From Anaeramoeba flamelloides (taxonomy: Eukaryota; Metamonada; Anaeramoebidae): a stretch of DNA of 64,000 nucleotides. Within the stretch, counting starts at the first letter, position 1. The number at the start of each line of letters is the position of its first letter. Both the position numbers and the translations under genes were made by a program. The stretch lies in contig JANTQA010000012.1 of assembly GCA_027625915.1 (NCBI GenBank), forward strand, positions 5,788,501 through 5,852,500. Reading direction: 5' to 3'. Shown piece by piece: positions 35,931 through 47,659 of this stretch. The notes below the pieces were generated by a model. The model saw only the letters and a program-made list of their open reading frames with translations, was not told where the DNA came from and did not search any database.

Positions 35931-38913
35931 TTTGTTTTTTCACCATTTATTTTTTTTCATTGATTAAAATTTCTCTTCTTAATAATTTTTTTTTTGTTAA
36001 TAATCATGAAACCTACCAATTAACGTTAACCATTCACAAGTATTAGTCGTAAATTTATAAAGACACAAATTTTACAATTGAGCTGTAATATTATCGAAAA
36101 AAGAGATCACTTCAACCAAAAACTCAAAGGAACTAAAAGTAACCAAATAGTCTGACCAATACCATACTTTTCCAATTAATAAATAAAAAAAGAAGATCTT
36201 GTAAACAAATAAGTTTCAACTCTCTAAAGTGAAATTCAAAATATAAACAAGAATTTTCCAAAATCGAATCAAAATGAAAATTTTTAGAAATCAATTTACT
36301 TCCTTATTCAACTTTGAAATTAAATTAATTTTTATTTTTTTTTGATTTGAATATAACAGTTGCAATTCAAATTTATTCTTGAATTCATAAAAGAAGTTGT
36401 GTACGATTTTGTATGCATCTCACAATATACAATTTATCATTTTTAATTGTAAATTCAGTTTTTTAAAAATACTTTTTAATCATGAGAAATGTTAGGCAGC
36501 TTTTCAAATTATTATTTGTTTTAATTCAAGAGATGGAGACAAATCATAAAATTTCATTTAGTTTTTGAATATGAATTTTAATTATGGATTACCACAATTT
36601 TATTATTTAAATATATAACCATTTTTTAATTTTAGAATCTTTAAAAAAAAAATGAATTTTAAAAAAAAAAACTAAAAAAAAAAATCAAATTAAAAGGCAT
36701 ATGAATCAATTATAAAAATTTTCAAAAAATAATACGAGTAAACTCAAAACCATTTGATATTAGTAAGAAAAATTCAAAATAATTCCTTATAAAAAAAAAA
36801 CAAATTTAGTATTTGGTGAAAAATTTAAATTTAATATTGAGAATTTTACAAAAAACTATAAAAAAATAAAAAATAATCAATTAAGGACTACTTTAGCAAT
36901 CCACAAAATTGTCTCAAAGGATTTTGATACAATACCATTAAAATTATGAAGGGACGTTTATGAAGATATTCTCCAATTTGGATCAAATTTGCATTTTTTG
37001 TAATTTTTTTTAATGAAAATGAACAAAAAAAAATTAGATCCATAAACTCAAATCCCCTTATTAAGAAACGTAAAAATGAAATTGAAAATAATCATGATTT
37101 TTGAGCTTGAAAAATGAAGATCATTTCAAAAAATCTCAACAAACAACTCTTAACTTTTGAAGATCGTATGTATCTATGAGTTTTGATCATTGAGTTGCTT
37201 GAATTTTCAAGTGTCTTCAGAAATCAGAATAATTCCAGCATAGAAGTTGTGGCTTTCTCTTTGTTTCTTTAGTTTTTGTGTTGATTCTTTTTGTTTTTTT
37301 TCTAAAATTGGATTGTATTCCTTTCAAGACAAATTGTGTTGGGTTGAGGTAGTTTTTGTGGCATTTTACATTTGGTTGATCTTTTGAAAAAAAATTTGTA
37401 AAAATTAATCTGTTTTCAATTTTTTTATATTCAAAAAAAGCAAAAAAACAATTATTGTATCAGTCGGTTGAGAAAAAATGATCTTTCAATTTTCGGAATC
37501 CAGGATTTTGGTGAATTCGATACTATACCAAAAACTTTACCTTGTATTTATTCAATATCGAATTTGTTTGGAAATAACAAAGAAATTGTAACAAAAATTT
37601 TTGTCATTTTTCTCCATTTTGACCTCTTAGGTGAAAATGAAAAACCCTCTAAACTTAATTCACCAACCAGAAAATAAGCCTAGGTAATTCCCAACAACTT
37701 CAAAAGGGTTTCATTTTTCTCTTAAAAGAAATTTTCTCAAAAAGTTGATTTTCCCCAACTTTCTTTTTCTTTGTTTAGATATCACCGAAATTGCAAAAAT
37801 CAAAGAAATCACAGAAATCACAGAAATCACAGAAATCACAGAAATCACAGAAACCACAGAAACCACAGAAACCACAGAAAGGAGACAGTCAAAATTATGA
37901 AAAAAAATTCATTTTTCCTTCTTAGATCTCACTGGAAAAAAATTTGTGAGATTTGCCAACCACCAAACCCTTTTTAGAAAACATACTATACAATTAATTT
38001 TCAATTGAAAACGGAGTCGTTAAGTTCAAATAAATTCAAAAGTATTAGTAAAAATTAAAAAAAAAATAAAAAAAGAAAATATCTTGATCTCCTACAAAAA
38101 TAAGGAATCATAATGATCAATTTGGCTAAGAAAAATGCAATTCATTGGGGATACTAAAATTCCCAAGAAAAACACCAAATTTACCAAATGAATTTTAAAT
38201 TTTTTTATTTGTACAAGTTCTGAATCAATTAATTCCTTGCTTTATTATTTAAGTGAAGAATTTTAAAATATTATTATTCCATAATTCGAGAATAAAATAG
38301 ATATTTTTTTCTTTTGGAATTAAAAGATTTTAAATGAATTTAAAAGTACACACACTCTATATCTATAGTTAGTATTAATATATTGAATTGTCTCAGTTTT
38401 AAATACAAAGTTGTCACTATTGACAAAAAAATCTGAAAAAAAAAAAAAAATATCATTAATAGAAATCAGAGCTATTCAAAATTTACAAAAAAATTAAAAA
38501 CAATTAAAAAAAAAAATAATAATAAAACCAAAAAAAAAAAAATCACAATTAATCATTTCTTTCTTTATTAAAAACTAATATTCTACAAATTAGAATTCAA
38601 ATTTAGAGGTCTCAAACTGATTTTTCACTTTTCTTTTTTATTAAACTAAAATTGAAAATCTTTCTCAAAATATTAAAAAAAAATCTAATAATTTTAATAT
38701 GTCTAAAGAAAAAACTTAAATATTTCAATTTCAAATGAAAATCATCCTATTATCTTCTTAATAAATATAATAATATCCATTCTTTTTTTAAATACAAAAT
38801 TAATTTTCTTTATTAATAAAAAATATCTATTTAATATAAATATTAATAAATAATTTCTATCTGTAAATTACGATTATTTTTTACAAAATTTACAAAAAAA
38901 AAAAAAAAAAAAG
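35931..38913. other. Intron/intergenic region with possible further exons of the PAS gene
   Basis: Mostly A/T tracts. Candidate exons are 37631-37683 (good pyrimidine-rich acceptor, donor gtaatt at 37684) and 37779-about 37890 (acceptor tttgtttag), but no frame through them could be tied to the PAS exons. No start exon for the PH-like gene was found here. Confidence 0.4.
37798..37879 (+). repeat. 9-base tandem repeat, possibly coding
   Basis: About eight to nine units of GAAATCACA shifting to GAAACCACA. All three plus-strand frames stay open through it, giving (EIT/ETT)n, (KSQ/KPQ)n or (NHR)n. It follows a convincing acceptor at 37777-37778 and may be part of an exon, frame undecided. Confidence 0.75.
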
Positions 38914-40979
38914 TTCAACAGCATAATCAACAAATTCAGGGGTATTTATGGAAAAGTTCTTTAAGAGGAAGCGAATCTGAAAAGGAAATTTTATATAATT
39001 TATATTCTTTGTCTGAAAATTATAAAGATTCTATAAGGAATCTACAAAATCAATTAAAAATAGAAAAATATCGAAGTGAATTTTTCTCATATCAAACATT
39101 AGATGAAATGGACATCAACTATTTAAACAATAATGAACAACTTGTAAATCAAGAATATTCGTTTGATATTATAACTTTGGATCAAGAACGAAAACAAAAA
39201 AAAACTCGAATAATTATCTCAATTGGACATATAATTCTTCAAATCGAGAATGAACATTTTTTAATTACAAACACATCAAATTTAATTATCAAAATTCATC
39301 CAAAATATAATTTTCTTCTTCAAATGATTTGGGAAGAAAAAAAATTTAAATTTGCATTTTTATCTGAAGAAAGTAGAAATCTATTTATAGAAAAATTAAA
39401 AACTGTATTTAAAAAATCAATTTCATCGATTTCCCAAAATACTAATAAAAATATTGTAGATGAAAATGAAAATGGAAAAGAGCCACAGAAGGATGAACAA
39501 CAAGAAAAAGAAAAGGAAAAGGAAAAGGAAAAGGAAAAGGAAAAGGATGAGGATGAGGAGAAAAATAATGAGAAAGAAGAGAAAGATGGGGAAATAGATG
39601 GAAAAGAAGAGAACAATGAAAATAAAAATGAAAATGAAAAAGATAATGAAATAAAAATAAAAATTAATGAAAACGAAAAAAATAACGAAGATAAAAATAA
39701 AAATGTCAAAAATAATGCATCGGAAAACATTCAACAAAGCGAAAATAATGATAGACATTTCACACCTACAAAAAGAAAATCATCCTTTACAATGACAACA
39801 TTAAACTCTGAAGAAAAAAAAAAAATAGTATTTTTATCAAATAAAGATCTTTCAACGGAAATTGAAAACAGCAATGAAGTTAAATCTGAAAATAATATTG
39901 TTAATAAACAAAAAAATGAGAACATGAAAAGAGAAAAAAAAAATCAAAAAATGAATACAAAAATTAAATATTCAAACGATTGGTCAGTTTATGTTTTGAA
40001 ATCAAATGAAAATTCATTAGAAACTGGAAGTGTTCATTTAGGGAAAGGAGAATTTTTATTAAAGTCAAAAACATTTTTTGTGCAAGTTAATTATCAGCAG
40101 AATTTAATTGTTTCGAGAAACCCCATGAGGAAAAGGAATGTCAAATTTCAATATGAAGAGCAAATATATGAAGCGACATTTAGTGAAGATATATTTGCTG
40201 ATGAATTTATGCAAATATATGAAAAAATGTTTCAAAAATTTGATCCAAATGCAATACAGAGTAAAAATGAAAACAAAAAAAATAAACTTAAGCAACATAT
40301 CGAATTTTTAGATGATGAGCAAGAAAATGGACTTGAAGAAATGGGCGGTGGGTCAATGTTCATGTTGGATTTTTTAAAAATGGATCAAAACTGGGAGCTT
40401 TTCCAGCAAGTAGAAGTATTAGAAGAATTCCGAGCATATATAGTAAACGAACAAGTCAAATCTAATAAAGTAGTGATTATCAAAGTTCTGCCGAATAAAT
40501 TAATGTTTGGAGAATTGGAATTTTCAATCATTAACTTGAAAGTTAAAGAAAGCAATTCAAAAAAAACTTATGTGTATATTACATTCCCTCGTCAAAAAAA
40601 GTCCATTCCGATTATGTTTAAAGATTTGGAAGAAAAAAAAAAATTCATTTCCATCTATAAAGTTAACTCAAAAAAATTTATACAATTACAAAAAGAAAAG
40701 AAAAAACAAGAAAAAAATAAACGAAAAAAACTGAAAAAAAATAAATCACAAACCGTTTCAATAAAAGAAAAAACATTAATAAATAAATTTAAAAAAAATT
40801 TTCTAACAACAAAGGCAAAGCCTAATGAAAATAATCATCATAAATCAACAGAAATTTCTGAGACAAATTCTAAAAAAATAAATGAAGAAAATCAAAATAG
40901 GAATGGAAATGGAAGGGAAAGGGGAAAGGAAAAGGAAAAGGAAAAGGAAAAAGGAATTGATAATGAAAATAATAATGAA

Positions 40980-41010
<31 letters not shown>

Positions 41011-41654
41011 CTAATAATAATAATTTGGAGGTGATTATTAAAAATGAAATTATGAACAATAAGAACAATTATAATAATGAAATAAGCTTTGATTCAACAA
41101 ATATTGAACTGAAAGTTTTTACATCAAAATATGAATGGAAAAAGGGTATATTTAAATTCTTTAAAAATGATCATATTGAATTAATTACACCAGAAAAAAT
41201 TTATAAAAGTAAAGATGGTCTAAGTTTCCGATTAATTGGCCATCCAACGAGAAAAAAAGTTTCAAAATTTAAAATAAATAATCAAAATGTTTTAATAAAA
41301 TTTTCTTCAGAAAATAATAGAAATAAATTTTCAAAAATATTTGAAACCAATTATGAATCAAAAAAAACAATTTTCATGACCTTAATATTCTGGAGCGCAT
41401 ATCAAGGGAAAGAAATTAAACGAAAAAATTGTACGATCAGTATCGAAGATGAAGTTTTAATATTTTCCATTGATAATAATAAACCATTAAAAGTGCCTAT
41501 CCATCCCCAAACTAAGATTTTTTTGAATCCAAACAGACCACAATTAGTTAAAATAGATTTCCCAAATAAAGATTTTTTTATTCTTAACTTTCAAAATAAT
41601 CTTGAATTAAAAAGATTTGTTGAAATTTTTCGATCAATTATTGACTTTTTATAA
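38914..41654 (+). CDS. Large protein with about five PH-like modules (5' exon missing)
   Basis: One long exon of about 913 codons ends in TAA at 41652-41654. It begins inside an exon: an acceptor after the A tract at 38894-38913 leads into QQHNQQIQGYLWKSSLRG, in frame with the long ORF, and no ATG precedes it. Five modules of roughly 80-100 residues look alike: several beta-strands, then a C-terminal helix of the type F-s-e-e-r-n-x-F-x-x-F. They lie at about 39150-39420, 39980-40240, 40390-40680, 41100-41360 and 41380-41650. Helices include EESRNLFIEKLKTVFKK, ENNRNKFSKIFE and NLELKRFVEIFRSI. This pattern is typical of PH or GRAM-like folds, which bind phosphoinositides or proteins. Linkers are (KE)n and N-rich, with charged hexanucleotide expansions at 39500-39550 and 40910-40960. 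I do not recognise the protein family; the PH-like call is inference. Confidence 0.7.
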
Positions 41655-42356
41655 AAAATGAATATTATTTTATTTTTATAAATGAGAAAAAAAAAATAAA
41701 TTAAATGTTATTTGGGTTTATTTATTTAAAAATTTACTTATCAAAATTTTAATATTAAAATTTTCATTTTTATTTTCTTTCTTTTGAATTATTTTGTTAT
41801 CTATATCTATCAATTTGTTTAATCTAATAATTTAAAAGTTCTCAAATATATAAGAAATAATTGAAACCAAAATAATAAACCTAATAAAATTTTCAATTTT
41901 TTTATTTAATTTATGTTAAGTTCTAGTTAATTTGAAACCTTTTATGATATTAATCTTTATGAAAATAATTATTTAATGAAAAAAAGGAACTTGAATCATG
42001 AGATTCTAACACTTTTAATAACAATTAAAAACTGTTTTTTACTTTAATTTAAATACTTTTACATTTAGTTTTATTAACAAAAAAAAAACTATTTCAAATC
42101 AATTATTTGATTGGTTTTGAAAATAGTCAAATTTTCTTTTTTGATTTTTATCTTTTGAATAAGTATCCATTATTCCTAATAAAAAAAAATTGTTTTTTAA
42201 CATCTATAAAACATTTTTATAACAAAATTTCCTTTTACATGATGATTTTTTCAATATTTTTTGAAAAAATATTCTTATAACCGGCTTTTAAAAATTTTTA
42301 AGTTTTATAAAATATTACATAACACACATTTATCTTATAATGGTTGTGGATAAAAG

Positions 42357-42771
42357 TGAAACAGGGAAAAAAGTGAAACAGAGTTTTTAATTGGAAACAT
42401 TACTGAAAACGAAAAGTATAATCAATTAAAAGAAGAAATCAATTAACATAAAATAATAATCTATTATATTATTTTTAATCAAACCAACAAACATAATAGT
42501 ATTTTAATCTACTTTCATATCGAAGTTATTGGAGTGATTGTGGAGATCACAAAAATAGTCAATTTTTTGAACATATTTTTAATAATTGGTCTATCACAGA
42601 AAAACACCTACCAAAGATAGTATTAAAAAAACTTTTATTGTGTTTAATCCTTCATTTTGTCTTTATTTAAATATTTATTCTTTTATTCATTAATCTTACT
42701 TTTCATTTTAAGGTTCAATTAATTTTCTCAATTAAAAAAATTATTTCAATTTTTTATCCTTTTTTTCACTT
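42357..42771. mobile_element. Foldback element family B, copy 2
   Basis: Left end GTGAAACAGGGAAAAAAGTG pairs loosely with the right end, whose reverse complement begins GTGAAAAAAAGGATAAAAAA. Inner arms pair more clearly (AAAAGTATAATCAATTAAAA against AAAAGTAAGATTAATGAAT). Blocks near 42640-42740 match 29190-29275 of copy 1 (TTGTGTTT, TTTTGTCTTTA, CTTACTTTTCATTT). Confidence 0.6.
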
Positions 42772-43526
42772 TTTTTCCAGAAAGGTAAAAGTTTTTATTA
42801 AGATATTTTATTCCATTTGAAAGGTTAATAATACCTTTGCAGCCCATGTATAACATGTTATAAAAAAATTGTTTTATTATGGTATTTATTCAAAAAGCAA
42901 AATTAATTATTCCAAATTTAGTTTTCAAAATTTAACTGAAAAAAAATATTTTTTTGAAATAGTTGATTATTATATTATGATATTGACAAATTCAAAAAGT
43001 AATACAAAAGAATTTGTTTTTATTTCCCTTTTTTTAATTGAAAGATATTTTTGAAAATATAATTTTATTTATCGAAATAAATTCAATGTTTATTGGTTTT
43101 TTGAATATTTATTGGCAATAATTTATTATATTTATATAATGAAATCAAAAAAAATAAAATGAATAATAATTTAAAAATTAATCTTTAATATTAAAAAATA
43201 TTCATCAAAATTGAAACTGAAATTTAAAGATATATTAATCTAAATGAAATTTTTTGTAATTTATTCTTTTCCTATTTTTTTTTTTCTTTCCCTTTTTTTC
43301 TCTAAAAAAGAATTATGTCTTTAAATATATTTTTTTTTTTGATTAAATAAAAAGTAGAGAAGAAGAAAAATAATCAGCATCGGTTCTAATTTAGTAGATA
43401 TGACATCGAAGAAGATAAACTATGATGTAAATTTAACTTTGTTATATATGCTTATACTGCTCTGGAATTTATTTCTGGCTACTATTTTATTACGCTAAAC
43501 TGAGGAAAAATGATGGATTTGATTCA

Positions 43527-43585
43527 GTAAGTGTCACACACACACATATTCACACATACATACATACACATATATAAAAACATAG

Positions 43586-43634
<49 letters not shown>
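43527..43634. repeat. (CA)n / (TA)n microsatellite
   Basis: Interrupted CACA and CATA runs from about 43533, an uninterrupted (CA) run of about 30 bases ending at 43617, then (TA)n to 43634. Confidence 0.9.
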
Positions 43635-44522
43635 ACAGCCAATAACCCAGTCATTACCATGAGTTAGAAAAAAGTAAATTTGTGTTTATACATTTTTTCT
43701 ATTCTTTAACTCTTTTTACCTTTTCTTAAATTTTCTTTTTCTTATCTTTATTTAACCATGATTTTTTATTTTTTGTTGAAAAAAAAAAAGTTATCCTATG
43801 AGTTATAATCTCATATATATATTTTAGCTATTGCAAAAAATTCTTGATTCAAATTTTAGGATTCAAGACAAATACAGGACGTGATTTTGTTTAATCACCT
43901 TTCCTAATTAACAATAATAAAAAAAAAAAGTTTCTGAAATTAGAATTATTTTCAATTAAAGACACTTATTAGAGGATTAGTTGATATCTATGTGTTGATT
44001 CACGATAAAGTTAATAAAATTATAATTATTTTTATCAAATCCTGTTATTTTTAAAAATTCACTATGTTCAATAATATCGTGATAACACATGTTATCATCA
44101 AAACCTCTATATGTATATAAAGTAAAAAGTTAAAGTCTTCTTTTTTTAATATTTATTTTCAAAAGCATTTCTTTGATAAACCAAAAAAGAAGAAATATTG
44201 TTTTTTTCTTTCGTATTTTTAAAAACTAATCTTGAGCCAATTAATTTACAAAAATTAATAAGTTTGATTAATTTTTTCTTTTTACATTTGAGTAATTGAA
44301 TTTATAATTATAAATTTCAAAAATATTAAATCTTGTTTAATTGATCATCGAAAATATCTAATATCTTTCTATAAATAAATGGAAATATATGAAGAAATAA
44401 AGATAGAGCGATATAAACAAAGAGATATATAAATACATATATTAGTAATATCATTATATTCCCCAAATATTTTGTAAAATTTATAAAAAATTAAAAATTT
44501 TCAAAAAAAAAAAAAATTGCTT

Positions 44523-46382
44523 TTAATCATTTGCAACAAATTCAATTGAATTAGCAATCAACAAAGAGCCATCCGATTCCGAATTAAAAGAGCATGAACC
44601 TGAACAGGATCTACTCGAAATGGGGTTTATATTCAAAACCACCACTGTACCAAAATAGGGTTTCTTTTTTTTTATGGTAATTAATGGATAATCGTTATTC
44701 CATTTAGCAATAACCTTGCCGCCCTGTGTATTATTTGTTGGTATATGCCTCGTTGTTGATTCGCAGTCAAAGGTGGAAATTCCTTTCATTATGGGGTGTT
44801 GTGCTTGGATAACTTCACCCAAGCCTCGTTTAACATCATTTGCAAAATTGGCCTTTTTCAATGGGATCAACGCCTCATCAATAATCTTTCCTTTGATATC
44901 ATAGGCCCCGTTACTTGTTAAATCTAAGGTTCTGAAGGCACATATCACTAGCCCGCCTCCTTGCTTCACAAAGTCAAACAAATGGTCTCCCAATTTTGTG
45001 GCGTCCTTAAACGGCGAGCAGCCTGATCTTAAAAAAATTGAATCGTATCTTTTCATTTCACGCACAGAGGGCGTTCTTTTGGAGGCGCCGATCACAGTTA
45101 CATTATCTAGGCTGATACCTGCACTCGTTATTGAGCTTTTCATATTATTTTCTTGGTCGAGGTTTTTTCGAGTGATCACCATTAAAACACGAATGCCAGA
45201 CTTTCTTTTCTTACCCCTCGTTGTTGGCACTCGGATCTTTTTTTGATGGATTTTTCCTAACTCAATCGATTGCCTTGCAATTATTCTTGAAGGAATCAAT
45301 TTTGTTCCCAAAATTTCATGTAAGTCATCAAAATTCATTAAAGAAATGTCAATTTTCCCCAAAAGATCTTGTAATTCTTTTTTTAATAAAATAATCAATT
45401 TCTTTTTCTTTTTTTTTTTCCTTCTTCTTATTCTTTTTTCATTGCCTATTTGGTTATTTTGCTTATTGTGAAGAATAATTTTCTTATCAAAAGATTCTGT
45501 ATCTTGTTTTTCTTTTTCTTTTTCTTGTTCTTTTTCTTTTTCTTTTTCTTTTTCTTTATTTTGTTCTTGAAGATCCTCTTCTTGTTCACTATTGGAAGTG
45601 GTTGAAATTAAAGTTGAAGTTGAGGAAGAAGTTGACAAAGTGGACGAATAAGTGGAAGAATCATTATCAGACAATTCCAATTTGATTTTATTTTTGTTTT
45701 TCTTTTCTTGTTTTTCTTGTTTGAGCTCATCAACATTTTTGATTAATTTTGTTTTATTAGTTTGTAGTTGTTTTTTTACTCGGTCCTTTCCCCAATTAAC
45801 TAGTGCACGGAACAAATCAATTTCATGAGCAACAAGCTGCCTGTTTGACAAAATTTGAGAGACTGTTTTTCTTCTCAGCCCAACAAAGCAATTTGGTTGT
45901 TCACCAAACACTTGTAATGAATTCTCTTCAAAGAATTCTGCTGCCCTATTTTTTAATTCAATTTCATTAAATTTCAAAGCCTTGTCGAACAATAATAAGC
46001 AATTGTGTGAAGACAAATTTTTTGACAAATATTCCCCACACAACTCCTTGAGCTCGGGCATTAAGAATTTGTCTGCTGCATATAAGACCTCAATAACAAT
46101 GTCGTCATTTAAAGTCACTTTCTTTGTATAAGAAAACTCTAACACAGCTTTAAATGCGAACGGATCAACATCAGGGATGTCAACTTTTGCCCTGTTTTTG
46201 TTTTGGACCTCGATCCAGTTGCCAGAAAAAAACATTGTTTTCCACATTTCTGAAGATACAGCCAGAAGTGTTTTATGGCCATACATTTCAATCCCTTCTT
46301 TTCCGACACAAAATTTGACGTCTGCAATTTCAGGATTGTTAATAAGTGGTTTAAGAGCTTCCTCAATTGGCTTAATTTTCAT
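44523..46382 (-). CDS. BTB-BACK protein fused to a glutamine-amidotransferase-like domain
   Basis: About 619 residues if it starts at ATG 46382 (MKIKPIEEALK). An in-frame ATG at 46484 would add 34 basic, simple residues. Residues about 15-125 are a BTB/POZ domain: IADVKFCVG, MYGHKTLLAVSSEMWKTMFF, DPFAFKAVLEFSYT, EVLYAADKFLMPELKELC. A BACK domain follows (LLLFDKALKFNEIELKNRA, HEIDLFRALVNWGKDR). It is interrupted by a Ser/Thr-rich and (KE)n insert of about 140 residues and resumes at IDISLMNFDDLHEIL. The last about 210 residues resemble class I glutamine-amidotransferase-like or ThuA-like folds: IRVLMVITRKN, YDSIFLRSGCSP, FVKQGGGLVICAF, HPIMKGISTF and a C-terminal SDGSLLIANSIEF. BTB-BACK proteins usually serve as cullin-3 substrate adaptors, and the C-terminal domain would then be the substrate or ligand sensor. 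No canonical Cys-His-Glu triad is evident. The domain order is seen; the function is inferred. Confidence 0.85.
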   Translation of the reverse strand: MKIKPIEEALKPLINNPEIADVKFCVGKEGIEMYGHKTLLAVSSEMWKTMFFSGNWIEVQNKNRAKVDIPDVDPFAFKAVLEFSYTKKVTLNDDIVIEVLYAADKFLMPELKELCGEYLSKNLSSHNCLLLFDKALKFNEIELKNRAAEFFEENSLQVFGEQPNCFVGLRRKTVSQILSNRQLVAHEIDLFRALVNWGKDRVKKQLQTNKTKLIKNVDELKQEKQEKKNKNKIKLELSDNDSSTYSSTLSTSSSTSTLISTTSNSEQEEDLQEQNKEKEKEKEKEQEKEKEKQDTESFDKKIILHNKQNNQIGNEKRIRRRKKKKKKKLIILLKKELQDLLGKIDISLMNFDDLHEILGTKLIPSRIIARQSIELGKIHQKKIRVPTTRGKKRKSGIRVLMVITRKNLDQENNMKSSITSAGISLDNVTVIGASKRTPSVREMKRYDSIFLRSGCSPFKDATKLGDHLFDFVKQGGGLVICAFRTLDLTSNGAYDIKGKIIDEALIPLKKANFANDVKRGLGEVIQAQHPIMKGISTFDCESTTRHIPTNNTQGGKVIAKWNNDYPLITIKKKKPYFGTVVVLNINPISSRSCSGSCSFNSESDGSLLIANSIEFVAND

Positions 46383-46960
46383 TTTTTTATTTAAAAATAA
46401 TTGATTGTAAGTTTTTATTTGCTTTTGAGGGAAAATGAGAAAAAATGAGAGTTTACTTTTCATTATTTTTTTTTTATTTCCCATAAGGCACAAGGTCTTA
46501 TTTTGGTTTTGTTTGTAAACGAGATCACTCAAACTTGAGAGTTCGAACTTTTAACTGCCATAAACTCAAAAATATGTTTTTCAGTGAGATCGAACGGGTA
46601 TCTGAATTGTTTTGGGCTTTTTTTTTTTTCTTATTTTTCTTTTTTTACCAATAATAATCATGTTATTTGTCTTTCTATTTATATTTGATCATATGTCTTG
46701 AATGAGAATATAAATTCAAGAACTTGATACTCTTTAAAAAATAATACTATTTTTGTAAATATTGTTAAAAATTATTTTCAGTCGAATTATTTTTTTACAA
46801 GAAATCAATTATTATAGATTGTTACAATATTTCCTCTAAAATTCATTTTGGTCTTTGAAACATAAATTATAAATTATAAAAATAAACATTTTCAATTAGT
46901 AATGTCATGTGAAAAATATCAATATATATATATATTTTCTCAATATTAATCTTTTTAATA

Positions 46961-47132
46961 CAGTCAGTTTCACTTTTAAGACACAAACTTTAAACGAAAT
47001 TTAAGGCACAAAAAAATCTCAAATTAAAGCCAAAAATTTGGATTTTTAATTTTTACAAATTATTTTACTAGAATTTGAATTTTGTGCCTTAAATTTCGTT
47101 TAAAGTTTGTGCCTTAAAAGTGAAACTGACTG
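46961..47132. mobile_element. TA-flanked hairpin MITE, copy 1
   Basis: 172 bases, flanked by TA at 46959-46960 and 47133-47134. The inverted ends start CAGTCAGTTTCACTTTTAAG and pair over about 60 bases at each side (GACACAAACTTTAAACGAAA and its complement). TA target duplication and such ends fit a non-autonomous Tc1/mariner-type element. The whole element is close to one perfect hairpin. Confidence 0.85.
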
Positions 47133-47659
47133 TATTATTATTTCAAATTAAAATGTATTTTTCTAACAATAATTTTGAAAATTGTGAAATTTTTGAATTT
47201 GATTTGAGCTTGAATGTGGGGTTTAATTGTTGAAAATTTTTATCAAAAAATATTATAAAGGAAAAATTTTTCAAATTTTTGAAAAATAAGTTTCGAAAAT
47301 TCATTTCATTGAACCAATTAAGTACAAAAATAATTTTGAAAAAATTAAAAATTTCGCGATCTACTGATTTTTTGAAAAAGATAGAAAAATTTACATATGC
47401 CTGTCCCTCTGGGATATATGTAAGTTTGTCACACTCTCAAATTACAAAAATATTAGGATAAAAATTCGAAAATCGGAGATGGTCGATCAGGTGTGGATAA
47501 GGTGTATACTATTTTTTAAGGATGAAAATTGTAAATATTTTCTTTTTGATCAAAAAATCGCGAATCTTAATTTGTTTAATCTTGACAAAATTTCCAATAG
47601 AATGGGAAACTTATTAAATATATTTTATTCTTTAAAAATCATCTTTTCCTTACTGTCAC

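Larger units (their letters stand above)
41655..44522. other. Intergenic DNA
   Basis: No gene recognised. It holds foldback family B copy 2 (42357-42771), a (CA)n/(TA)n microsatellite (43527-43634) and A/T tracts. Confidence 0.6.

Noticed and set aside
37798-37879. CRISPR-like array
   Set aside because: A 9-base tandem repeat without spacers in a eukaryotic intron-rich context.
39320-39758. S/F-rich and F/I-rich minus-strand frames of 136 and 111 codons
   Set aside because: Antisense shadows of the (KE)n and N-rich linker of the PH-like gene.
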